From JBHGAV01 sp041946685 (GTDB lineage: Bacteria; Acidobacteriota; Terriglobia; Bryobacterales; Bryobacteraceae): a stretch of 40,074 nt of DNA. The stretch is from assembly GCA_041946685.1 (NCBI GenBank), contig JBHGAV010000038.1, positions 1 to 40,074 on the forward strand, written 5' to 3'. Shown here one piece after another: positions 25,696-35,371 of the stretch; within the stretch, counting starts at the first letter, position 1; every line of letters begins with the position of its first letter. The notes below the pieces were generated by a model. That model was given only the letters and a program-made list of their open reading frames with translations, ran no database searches and was not told where the DNA came from. Position numbers and translations under genes: made by a program.

Positions 25696-26481
25696 CTACT
25701 TACCCGCCGGGCGGACGGCAAAATCCCAGATCTGGATGTTGCGTTCGCCCGCCGAGTACTCGGCCAGGGCGTATTCGCCGGGCTTGAGCGGATCGGCAGG
25801 CCAGATCTTGTAGAGGTTGTCGTCGAGCTGCCGATTCAGGGTCGGGACGATCTCCTGCTCCTCGACGACCTCATTGGTGACCGGCACGATCTGCCAGGTC
25901 TGCACGACGCGTGCCCCTTTCTTGGGGGTGAGCCTCAGTAGCGCGAAGCGCTCCCGAAGCGCCAGGCGAAAGTAGAACTCCGGTTGCGCTTCGTAGATGG
26001 CTGTAACCGAGCTCTCGCCTTCGAGTTCCACTGTCGCCTTGCCGGCCACGATCGGCACCGGAGAGATGGCTTTCAGTATGCTGCGCCCCTTGCTGGTAAC
26101 GGCTTTCGCCTCGGCTTGCTTGATGGGCTTCAGCTCCTTGCCCTCCACCAGGTAGACGCCCGGCTCAACCGGCACGCGCGCAACCTCTTCCCGCTGGGCG
26201 CGCTCGGCTTCGTCCTCGGCGGTCAGAATGCCAGCCTCCTTCTCGAGCGCGGCCTGCCGCTCGCCGGCTTCGGCTCTTGTCTTCACCAGGTCGACCAGGG
26301 AGAGCGGTATCTCCTCCCACTCGCTGCGCTCGACGCTGTAGAAGCGCACCCTGTCCTGCTGGACCTCGTATTCACGAACAACGTGGTAGCTGCCGTCTTT
26401 TAGGTAGAGCCGCACATTGGCCGCCACGGCCGTCAAAACGGCAAGACAGAGGAATGCCGTCAGCCGCAGGATGGCGCCCAT
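25696..26481 (-). CDS. Secreted acidobacterial-type protein of unknown function
   Basis: A 261-residue protein with a signal peptide (ILRLTAFLCLAVLTAVAA). Residues about 22-70 (VRLYLKDGSYHVVREYEVQQDRVRFYSVERSEWEEIPLSLVDL) form a small beta module that I recall from acidobacterial proteins. A charged Glu/Ala/Arg helix (about 70-105) follows, then a C-terminal beta domain (about 110-255). No catalytic motif is evident. It converges on iscX with nine bases between stops and is divergent from the BsuPI protein gene. Confidence 0.8.
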   Translation of the reverse strand: MGAILRLTAFLCLAVLTAVAANVRLYLKDGSYHVVREYEVQQDRVRFYSVERSEWEEIPLSLVDLVKTRAEAGERQAALEKEAGILTAEDEAERAQREEVARVPVEPGVYLVEGKELKPIKQAEAKAVTSKGRSILKAISPVPIVAGKATVELEGESSVTAIYEAQPEFYFRLALRERFALLRLTPKKGARVVQTWQIVPVTNEVVEEQEIVPTLNRQLDDNLYKIWPADPLKPGEYALAEYSAGERNIQIWDFAVRPAGK

Positions 26482-26529
26482 AAGCCCATCTTACCGCCCT
26501 TGCTGTAGAATCATGGTCAGGAGAGGGTT

Positions 26530-27519
26530 GTGCTTGGTTTGCGCATTTTCGCGGTTGCGATGCTGGTGTGCCTCTCCGCGCTGGCGGCCACGCCCGACTA
26601 TTTTCCGCTGCATCCGGGCAATCAATGGGTGTACCGGTGCACAGGTTTCTGTCCGGAGCCGTCGGCGGTGGTCGGCGTCTCCCGCATGGACTACCTGGCG
26701 GGCAGGTGGTATTCGCTGGTTGAGGGGTTCGGGGGCCGCCAGACCTGGCTGCGGCAGGACGAGTCGGGGACGCTATGGGCTCTGGATACCGCCACTGGCG
26801 TAGAGTCCCGCTGGTACGCTTTCGGCGGCGCGGAAGGCGAGAGCTACGATACGTCGGTCGATCCCTGTTCACGGCGGGCCACGGTGGCGGCCAGGGAGCA
26901 CCGGTACGAGGGGCCGGCGGGGATTTTCCCGTGGACGTTGCGCATCGTTTATCCACCGGGAGTGTGCATGGACGCCGGCCTGGCGGAGGAGATCTTTTTT
27001 CCCTGGACGGGTTTGTTGCGCCGAACCGAGACAACGATTGCCGGTCCTCGCACCTGGGACCTGATCTACGCCCGCACCGGCGGGGTAACCGTGATTTCGC
27101 AGCCGGAGCTGCAATTCTCGATCGTGCTGGACAAGAGCGTCTACACGGCCAACCTGATGCCGCCGGTCGATCCCAACTTCAGCGTCCCGCAGATGACCGC
27201 CCGGTTGAGTCTCCGCAATACGACCAGCGACCCCGTCACTCTCAGCTTCGGGAGCGGGCAGAGATACGATCTCGAACTGCGGGACGAGCGCGGAAACGTG
27301 GTGTACCGCTGGAGCGACGGCCGGGCCTTCACTCTGGCGCTGGGCGAGGAGAAGCTGGCAGGACCCGGCGAGCGGAACTACGTGGTCGTGGCGCGGCTGG
27401 CGGACAAGCAGGGGCAGCCATTGCCGGAGGGTAAATACATCGCGACGGGCTGGATCACCACCTCGGGACAGCAGCCTTTCAAGGCATCGGCTGGGTTCGA
27501 GATCCGGCACGTCCACTGA
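26530..27519 (+). CDS. Secreted protein with C-terminal BsuPI-like domain
   Basis: A 329-residue exported protein starting at GTG 26530 with AGGAGAGG a few bases upstream. After a signal peptide (LRIFAVAMLVCLSALAA) comes DYFPLHPGNQWVYRCTG, an N-terminal motif common to many secreted bacterial proteins of unknown role. The region from about residue 195 (FSVPQMTARLSLRNTTSDPVTLSFGSGQRYDLELRDERGNVVYRWSDGRAF) matches the BsuPI intracellular proteinase-inhibitor domain fold (PF12690), including the closing PEGKYIATGWITTS. Whether it inhibits a protease is unknown. Several cysteines in the middle may form disulfides. The TGA stop is in the same frame as the endonuclease IV gene that follows. Confidence 0.85.
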   Translation: MLGLRIFAVAMLVCLSALAATPDYFPLHPGNQWVYRCTGFCPEPSAVVGVSRMDYLAGRWYSLVEGFGGRQTWLRQDESGTLWALDTATGVESRWYAFGGAEGESYDTSVDPCSRRATVAAREHRYEGPAGIFPWTLRIVYPPGVCMDAGLAEEIFFPWTGLLRRTETTIAGPRTWDLIYARTGGVTVISQPELQFSIVLDKSVYTANLMPPVDPNFSVPQMTARLSLRNTTSDPVTLSFGSGQRYDLELRDERGNVVYRWSDGRAFTLALGEEKLAGPGERNYVVVARLADKQGQPLPEGKYIATGWITTSGQQPFKASAGFEIRHVH

Positions 27520-27558
27520 CGCGAGAAACGCGCGGCGTCTCTGCTACGATGGTGTCCT

Positions 27559-28437
27559 CTGCGGATCGGAATACACACCTCCATAGCAGGGTCGCTTGAG
27601 AAGGCGGCCCTGAGGGCTGCCCAGCTCGGCGCCAACACATTCCAGATCTTCTCGGCCAGCCCGAGGATGTGGCGTGGCCGGGCGCCCGATTCGGCCGAAG
27701 TGAGGCGCCTGGCCGGCGCCAGAAGAGGGCTGGACCTCGCGCCGCTGGTGGTGCATGATAACTACCTGATCAATCTCGCCGCAGTGGATTCGTCACTACG
27801 AAAGCGGTCCGTGGAAGCTTTCCGCGGCGAGATCGAGCGTTGCCTGGCGATCGGCGCCGAGTACCTGGTGCTGCATCCCGGCAGCTACAAGGGGCAGACC
27901 CTCGAAGCCGGAATTGGAACGCTGGCCGATTCACTGGCCGAGGCCGCAAGTGGGCTGCGCAGCAGGCGGCTGACGTTGCTGCTTGAGAACACGGCGGGCT
28001 CCGGTTCGGCCATCGGCAGCAGGTTCGAGGAGTTGGCCGAGATCCGCCGGGCGGTGGCGGGGAGGATAGCGTTCCGAATCGGCTTCTGCCTCGACACGGC
28101 GCACCTTTTGGCCGCGGGCTGCGACGTCGCCAGCGCCGCCGGGCTGGAGAAGACGCTGCGCGAAGCGGACCGGATTTTGGGGCTCGACCAAGTTCCGGTG
28201 ATTCACACGAACGACTCCAAGGCGCCCCCCGGCTCGCGCGTGGACCGGCACGAGCACATCGGTAGGGGCTATATTGGGATGCAAGGGTTTCGCCGCATCC
28301 TTCAGCATCCCAGGCTGCGGGACAAGGCCTTCATCCTCGAGACTCCCATCGACCGGGAAGGCGACGATCGCCGAAACCTCCAGACTTTGAAACGACTATG
28401 CCGGAAAAGCCGTACGACCACAAGCAAATCGAGCTGA
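27559..28437 (+). CDS. nfo: Endonuclease IV (apurinic/apyrimidinic endonuclease), apparent CTG start
   Basis: A 292-residue TIM-barrel base-excision-repair enzyme that cuts 5' to abasic sites. All expected metal-ligand motifs are visible: HTSIAG, VVHDNYLINLA, LVLHPGSYKG, LLLENTAGSG, CLDTAHLLAAG, HTNDSKAPPGS, VDRHEHIGRGYIG and FILETP. The conserved opening RIGIHTSIAGSLE begins directly after a CTG codon at 27559. Between the preceding in-frame TGA (27517-27519) and this point there is no ATG, GTG or TTG. ATG 27667 would remove the first strand and the HTSIAG motif. The C-terminus overlaps leuS by 40 bases. The product is secure; the start is inferred. Confidence 0.9.
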   Translation: MRIGIHTSIAGSLEKAALRAAQLGANTFQIFSASPRMWRGRAPDSAEVRRLAGARRGLDLAPLVVHDNYLINLAAVDSSLRKRSVEAFRGEIERCLAIGAEYLVLHPGSYKGQTLEAGIGTLADSLAEAASGLRSRRLTLLLENTAGSGSAIGSRFEELAEIRRAVAGRIAFRIGFCLDTAHLLAAGCDVASAAGLEKTLREADRILGLDQVPVIHTNDSKAPPGSRVDRHEHIGRGYIGMQGFRRILQHPRLRDKAFILETPIDREGDDRRNLQTLKRLCRKSRTTTSKSS

Positions 28438-30836
28438 AATGGCTCGCCCGCTGGCAGGACGCCGATTTCTTCAGGGCCGAGGACCTCGCCTCGCGCCCCA
28501 AGTACTACCTGCTGGAGATGCTGCCCTATCCGAGCGGCACCCTGCACGTCGGGCACGTCCGCAACTACACCATCGGCGACACGCTGGCGCGCTACAAGTG
28601 GATGCGCGGGTTCAACGTGCTGCACCCGATGGGATGGGACGCCTTCGGCCTTCCGGCCGAAAACGCCGCCATCTCCAACCGGCGGCACCCGCGCGAGTGG
28701 ACTCTTTCCAACATCGCCTACATGAAGGAGCAGCACCGGCGCTACGGCTTCAGCTACGACTGGAGCCGCGAAGTGTCCACCTGCGAGCCGGAATACTACC
28801 GCTGGAACCAGTGGTTCTTCCTCAAGATGCTGGAGCGCGGCCTGGCCTACCGGGCCAAGGCGCTGGTCAACTGGTGCCCCAAGTGCGCCACCGTGCTGGC
28901 GAATGAGCAAGTCGTGGATGGCTGCTGCTGGCGGCACGAGGACACCTCTGTCGAGCAGCGGGAACTGGAGCAGTGGTTTCTGAAGATCACCGCCTACGCG
29001 GAGGAGCTTCTGAGCGGCATCAGCAAGCTGGAAGGCGGCTGGCCCGAGCGCGTGCTCATCATGCAGCGCAACTGGATCGGTCGCAGCGAAGGCACCGAGG
29101 TCGATTTCCGGCTGGAGGACACGGGCGAACCCATCCGCGTGTTCACCACGCGCGTGGACACCATCTTCGGCGCGACCTGCATGATCCTGGCGCCGGAGCA
29201 TCCACTGGTGGCCCGGCTGGTCACCGGAGACGGCAAGGCCAAGGTGAAACAGATGGTCGACGAACGCGCGCGGCGTGATCCCGGCGACCTGGTGAAAGAG
29301 GGACTCTTCACGGGCCACTACGCCATCAATCCATACAACGGCGAGAAGATCCCGATCTGGGTCGGCAACTTCGTGCTGATGGGCTACGGGACCGGCGCCA
29401 TCATGGCCGTGCCCGCCCACGACGAGCGCGACTTCGAGTTCTGCAAGCGCTACGGCATCCCCATACGGCCCGTGATCCGCCCTTTGGGCGGGGCTCTGGC
29501 CGAAGAAGCGACCATGCAGCAGGCGTTTGTCGACGACGGCGTCTGTGAGAACACGGGCGAGTTTTCGGGCCTCGCGAGCGCCGAAGCGCGGCGCGCAATG
29601 ACCGCCCAGGCGGAGAAGGAAGGCTTCGGGAAGGGAAGCGTCACGTATCGCATTCGGGACTGGGGGATTTCCCGCCAGAGATACTGGGGAACGCCGATCC
29701 CGGTGATTCACTGCGCCGCCTGCGGCATCGTGCCGGTGCCGGAGAGCGACCTTCCGGTGGTGCTGCCGCTCAACGTCGAGATCACGGGCGCCGGCAGGAG
29801 CCCGCTAGCCGGAGTGCCCGAGTTCGTCAACGTGAAGTGCCCGAAGTGCGGGGGCGATGCCAGGCGCGAGACGGACACGATGGATACGTTCATCGACTCG
29901 TCCTGGTATTTCTACCGTTACTGCGACGCGCGCAACGACAAGGCGCCATTCGATCCGGCCAAGATCGGCTACTGGTTCCCCATCGACCAGTACATCGGCG
30001 GCGTGGAGCACGCCATCCTGCACCTGATCTACTCGCGGTTCTTCACCAAGGTGATGCGCGACCTGGGCCTGATCACGAACGACGAGCCGGCGACGCGCCT
30101 GTTCACGCAAGGGATGGTTATCAAAGACGGCGCCAAGATGTCCAAGTCGAAGGGAAACGTGGTCAGCGCCGACGAGGCCGCCGAGCGCTACGGCTCGGAC
30201 ACGGCCCGGCTGTTCGTGCTGTTTGCCGCGCCGCCCGAGAAGGACGTCGACTGGCAGGATGCGGGCGTCGAAGGGATGGTGCGCTTCCTGGGACGGGTGT
30301 ACCGGTTCGTGACCCGGAATGCGGACGCAGGCGGCGGCGACGGATCGGCGGATGCCCGGATTCTGCGCAAGCTCCACCAGGTCATCCGCAAGGTGACCGA
30401 GGATTTCGATTCGCGCTGGCACTTCAACACGTCGCTGGCAGCCATCATGGAACTGGTCAACCAGCTTTATGCCGCCGAGACGTCTCTCTCCGCCGCGGTG
30501 ATGCGAGAAGTACTGGAGAAGCTGGTGCTGCTGTTGGGTCCCTTCGCACCCTACGTCGCCGAGGAGATGTGGGAGGAACTGGGCAAAGCAGGGCCCGTGT
30601 TCAAGCAGTCGTGGCCGGAATTCGATCCCGAACTGGCGCGCGAAGAGCTGGCCGAGGTGGTGGTGCAGATCAACGGCAAGCTGCGCAGCCGCATTCACGT
30701 GCCTTTCGGGACGCCCAAGGAGGAACTGGAGAAGACCGCTCTCGCGGACGAGAAAGTCCAGGCGGCGTTGGCGGGCAAGCAGGTCGTCAAGGCTGTCCTG
30801 GTTCCCGACAAGCTGGTCAATCTGGTGGTGAGATAA
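28398..30836 (+). CDS. leuS: Leucyl-tRNA synthetase
   Basis: An 812-residue class Ia synthetase. It opens YDHKQIELKWLARWQDADFF, with the HIGH-type signature PSGTLHVGHVRNYTIGD near residues 45-60. A zinc-like insert (NWCPKCATVLANEQVVDGCCWRHE) precedes the CP1 editing domain with TRVDTIFGATCMILAPEHPL and MAVPAHDERDFEF. FIDSSWYFYRYCD and KMSKSKGNVVSADE close the catalytic core, then come the anticodon-binding helices and a short C-terminal domain. It starts inside the end of nfo, so translation is probably coupled, and its last 20 bases overlap the convergent methyltransferase gene. Confidence 0.98.
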   Translation: MPEKPYDHKQIELKWLARWQDADFFRAEDLASRPKYYLLEMLPYPSGTLHVGHVRNYTIGDTLARYKWMRGFNVLHPMGWDAFGLPAENAAISNRRHPREWTLSNIAYMKEQHRRYGFSYDWSREVSTCEPEYYRWNQWFFLKMLERGLAYRAKALVNWCPKCATVLANEQVVDGCCWRHEDTSVEQRELEQWFLKITAYAEELLSGISKLEGGWPERVLIMQRNWIGRSEGTEVDFRLEDTGEPIRVFTTRVDTIFGATCMILAPEHPLVARLVTGDGKAKVKQMVDERARRDPGDLVKEGLFTGHYAINPYNGEKIPIWVGNFVLMGYGTGAIMAVPAHDERDFEFCKRYGIPIRPVIRPLGGALAEEATMQQAFVDDGVCENTGEFSGLASAEARRAMTAQAEKEGFGKGSVTYRIRDWGISRQRYWGTPIPVIHCAACGIVPVPESDLPVVLPLNVEITGAGRSPLAGVPEFVNVKCPKCGGDARRETDTMDTFIDSSWYFYRYCDARNDKAPFDPAKIGYWFPIDQYIGGVEHAILHLIYSRFFTKVMRDLGLITNDEPATRLFTQGMVIKDGAKMSKSKGNVVSADEAAERYGSDTARLFVLFAAPPEKDVDWQDAGVEGMVRFLGRVYRFVTRNADAGGGDGSADARILRKLHQVIRKVTEDFDSRWHFNTSLAAIMELVNQLYAAETSLSAAVMREVLEKLVLLLGPFAPYVAEEMWEELGKAGPVFKQSWPEFDPELAREELAEVVVQINGKLRSRIHVPFGTPKEELEKTALADEKVQAALAGKQVVKAVLVPDKLVNLVVR

Positions 30837-32217
30837 GCTGAAACTCTTCCGCGTTGCTCCACCGGCTGCGGGCGGTCCGCACCCGCACGCGGTGAGCGCC
30901 GGGCGCAAGGTTGGCCGGCAGTCGCGAGTTGGTCTGCCAAGCGCCGCCGCGCAGGTCCGTAAGGAAGAGCATCGGTTCCTCGACTCCATCGATCTCGAGG
31001 ATAATGTCTTCCCGCGCCAGACCCGTCTCCGGGGTCGTGAACCAGCAGATCAGGTACTCGTTGCGATACCCGTGAAAGACCCGCGTCTCGGTGACGCTGT
31101 TCTCGATGTGGGTCAGTACGGGCGCCTCGGCCGTGGCGCTGTCCGGCGAGACCTCGCCCCGGCGCACGAGCGAGACGGGGGCGGCCACCAACCGCTTCTC
31201 GATACGGAAGGGCTCACTGTAGGGGCTTGATACAGTCCGCACGCGGACCTCGTGCGGGCCCGCTTCGAGCCATGGCGGAATGCGGAAGTTCACCTGCCAC
31301 CCGTTGCGGCCGAGGTCCGCCAGCACCAGCGACGGAACGCCGTAGCCGTCCACCTCGGCGCGAATGTGGCCGAGCTTCAGGTCCCGCTCGGGACTCTTGA
31401 AATACAGGCAGACGTATTCGTCCTTGCCGTGGTGGAAGTAGATGTCGTTGGTGCGGTTGTTTATTGCCGCGTGGATGTAAGGCGCGGGCTGCGACGGGTT
31501 TGGGTCGGGAGGCTCCCAGTGGCGCCAGCAGGTGACGCGCGCGCGCCCAGCCACAACACCTTCCAGCCGTGTCCTGGCAAACCCCGCCGAACGGCACATG
31601 GCCAGCAGGCACTTGGTGTTGGGGCCGCACCAGTTGTCGACCTGCCCGCCGAGTTCGGTAGTCTCGTAGAACTCCAGCAAATTGGGCACGGGGCTGGAGT
31701 CATCCGTGGGCGCTTCGCCATCGGTGACGTAGGACTCGACGAAGGCCGCCTCCCGGGTGAGCGCGCAGACCCTCTCCAGTCCCAGAAGCGGGTGGCGCAA
31801 ATGATAGAGCACGCCGAGGAAGAGCACGTAATCGAATGTGCCGAGCGACTCCGGCGACATCTCGTCCACGTCGAGAACGCGGAGTTCCACTTTGGAGCCG
31901 AGGAGGCGCTGGGCCAAACGGAACTCTTCCAACTCCACGCAATCCACGGCGACTACCTCCGCTCCCCGCCGCTCCATCTCGAAGCTGCACCAACCGGTCC
32001 ACGCGCCGACGTCGAGGACGCGCTTGCCGCGAAGGTCCTCCGGGATCGGGAAGGACCGGATCCGCTCGCGTAGGCTTTCGATCGATTGAAAGCCTTTGAC
32101 CACGCTGCCGTCGGCGAGTTCGATGCTGTGAAACCAGCCCTTCTGGGAAAGGTAGGTGACCTGGTCCTGAATCAGCTTCTCGAAGTCGGGATTCTCCGCC
32201 AGCCGCTTGCCGGGCAT
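30817..32217 (-). CDS. CmoB-like (DUF1698) SAM-dependent methyltransferase with two tandem C-terminal beta domains
   Basis: A 466-residue protein. Residues 1-225 resemble the CmoB/DUF1698 family: a lead with WFHSIELADGSVVKG, the SAM-binding motif VLDVGAWTGWCSFEMERRGAEVVAVD, then FDYVLFLGVLYHLRHPLLGLE. CmoB makes carboxymethoxyuridine at tRNA position 34, but homologues in other settings act on unknown substrates. Residues about 245-345 and 365-462 are two copies of one domain (IEN/INN..., DEYVCLYF / NEYLICWF, SLVLADLGRNGWQVNFRIP / MLFLTDLRGGAWQTNSRLP, GPHEVRVRT / GAHRVRVRT), Ig-like in character and absent from CmoB. It overlaps leuS by 20 bases tail to tail and lies directly downstream of uvrB (4-base gap). 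Confidence 0.85.
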   Translation of the reverse strand: MPGKRLAENPDFEKLIQDQVTYLSQKGWFHSIELADGSVVKGFQSIESLRERIRSFPIPEDLRGKRVLDVGAWTGWCSFEMERRGAEVVAVDCVELEEFRLAQRLLGSKVELRVLDVDEMSPESLGTFDYVLFLGVLYHLRHPLLGLERVCALTREAAFVESYVTDGEAPTDDSSPVPNLLEFYETTELGGQVDNWCGPNTKCLLAMCRSAGFARTRLEGVVAGRARVTCWRHWEPPDPNPSQPAPYIHAAINNRTNDIYFHHGKDEYVCLYFKSPERDLKLGHIRAEVDGYGVPSLVLADLGRNGWQVNFRIPPWLEAGPHEVRVRTVSSPYSEPFRIEKRLVAAPVSLVRRGEVSPDSATAEAPVLTHIENSVTETRVFHGYRNEYLICWFTTPETGLAREDIILEIDGVEEPMLFLTDLRGGAWQTNSRLPANLAPGAHRVRVRTARSRWSNAEEFQLISPPD

Positions 32218-32221
32218 GAAA

Positions 32222-34213
<1,992 letters not shown>

Positions 34214-34244
34214 ACTTCGAGAATACCATGGGCCATCCAAACAA

Positions 34245-34286
34245 GTTGGAGTTAGTCCACATAACCCTGTGTTAGGTTGAAGTTAG
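34245..34286. repeat. Direct repeat pair at the host/phage junction
   Basis: GTTGGAGTTAG (34245-34255) and GTTGAAGTTAG (34276-34286) differ at one base and are 31 bp apart, close to three helical turns. The second copy covers the -35 box of the phage promoter at 34277-34305. They may be operator half-sites for a phage regulator, or part of an attachment region. Confidence 0.4.
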
Positions 34287-34305
34287 CGAGCAGAACACGT
34301 ATAAT
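34277..34305 (+). promoter_or_regulatory. Strong sigma-70 promoter of the phage-like region
   Basis: TTGAAG (34277-34282), a 17-bp spacer and a perfect TATAAT (34300-34305) predict transcription from about 34312, only a few bases before ATG 34319. This rules out the upstream TTG 34277 and ATG 34304 as natural starts from this transcript. Confidence 0.75.
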
Positions 34306-34318
34306 GAATTGTAGCGAG

Positions 34319-35080
34319 ATGAAGGAAGCGGGAACGAGTTCTTCAAAACGATTTCAAAATCAGCCCGATCCCCCCACCCCCGTCCCCGTGGGGCAGCGTG
34401 AAGAATTCAAACCACCCCCAGGCTACCGGGAACGCGTGGTGCCATGGGAACCCGATCCTAAGAAGCGCCTAAAGATCTGTCTCCTATCCCCACCAGGCAC
34501 AATCATGGCAGGCCCCCCAGGCGAAGACACGCTCCGCAACGAGGCCCGTAAGAAGTTCTGGTTGGAGCTGGCCAAGACGGGCAAGAGCCACGAGATGCTG
34601 GAAGCGCTACAACGGGAGGTCCTACCGATATACCGACGGTATGCGAAGGCCCATCATTGCATACCAATGCGCCACGTAATTGAGCCAGTGCGAGAACAAC
34701 CGTCGTATTTCTATCGGCACGTCAAAGACTGGGCAAAGCGCTATGGCCTGCTCTGGAAGGATGAGGTGCCCGACTGGGTACTTGACACCGTGGAAAGCAC
34801 CCTCTTGGACTGGAGCTTGTGTTCCTGTCCACCCCTCGTCTGGTCGCGTACGGGTGAGTACATTCGGGGACAGAAGACACGAAAGCACCTACCCCCTGAG
34901 CACCAGTTCCGGTGGAGTATACAGTTCCAGGTGGAAGGCCTTAGCGTCCGCGAGATCCTGGCCAGGGATCCTACGTGTATAGCGGATGTGGCCCTGGTCA
35001 ACCAGGGCATCGATCACGTTCTTACCCTCATTGGCATCAGTCGTCGTCCTGGTACAACCGGCCGTCCTCGAAAAGTATAA
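34319..35080 (+). CDS. Phage-region protein of unknown function
   Basis: A 253-residue protein, taken from ATG 34319 because upstream candidates fall inside the promoter. The N-terminal 50 residues are polar and proline-rich (QPDPPTPVPVGQ, FKPPPGYRERVVPWEPDPKKRLK). The centre (about 75-155) is helical and charged (ARKKFWLELAKTGKSHEMLEALQREVLPIYRRYAKAHH, FYRHVKDWAKRYGL). The C-terminal part has VEGLSVREILARD followed by INQG/VNQGIDHVLTLIGI, which could be a helix-turn-helix-like pair. I do not recognise a family. Being first behind a strong promoter and ahead of an excisionase and a primase suggests an early, perhaps regulatory, gene. GC content drops visibly relative to the host genes to the left. 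Confidence 0.75.
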   Translation: MKEAGTSSSKRFQNQPDPPTPVPVGQREEFKPPPGYRERVVPWEPDPKKRLKICLLSPPGTIMAGPPGEDTLRNEARKKFWLELAKTGKSHEMLEALQREVLPIYRRYAKAHHCIPMRHVIEPVREQPSYFYRHVKDWAKRYGLLWKDEVPDWVLDTVESTLLDWSLCSCPPLVWSRTGEYIRGQKTRKHLPPEHQFRWSIQFQVEGLSVREILARDPTCIADVALVNQGIDHVLTLIGISRRPGTTGRPRKV

Positions 35081-35166
35081 GTGGTTCGCCTCAAAATTTG
35101 GCCGCAACGACTTATTGTTTTCGGGCCTGCACCCCTTTTACCATCCCAATTGAAAGGAGGTGGAAG

Positions 35167-35370
35167 GTGGAACTGCTCACGGCACAAGAAACCGCGCGGA
35201 TTCTCAAAGTCGGGGTTGAGAGGGTTTATAACCTAGTGCGCATGGGTATCCTGCCTGCGGTACGTTTAGGGCGACATATTCGCATCGTCCGCTCGACGTT
35301 GGAGGAATTCCTGGCCAATGGCGGTCGAGGTTTTGACGGAGGTTGGCGCAGGCTAACGAAGAGGGCGTGA
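35167..35370 (+). CDS. Excisionase-family (MerR-like helix-turn-helix) DNA-binding protein
   Basis: A 67-residue protein from GTG 35167, placed five bases after the ribosome binding site AAAGGAGGTGG (from 35153). LLTAQETARILKVGVERVYNLVRMGILPAVRLGRHIRIVRSTLEEFLANGG is the standard HTH_17/excisionase fold (PF12728). Such proteins help phage integrases in excision or act as transcriptional activators like AlpA. It is two bases... one codon's width from the primase gene (start 35372), so the two are co-transcribed. No integrase is seen in this window. Confidence 0.92.
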   Translation: MELLTAQETARILKVGVERVYNLVRMGILPAVRLGRHIRIVRSTLEEFLANGGRGFDGGWRRLTKRA

Positions 35371-35371
35371 T

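Noticed and set aside
34214..34312. An attachment site or tRNA target at the phage boundary
   Set aside because: No tRNA is present and the right-hand end of the element is outside the window, so no matching att repeat can be shown.
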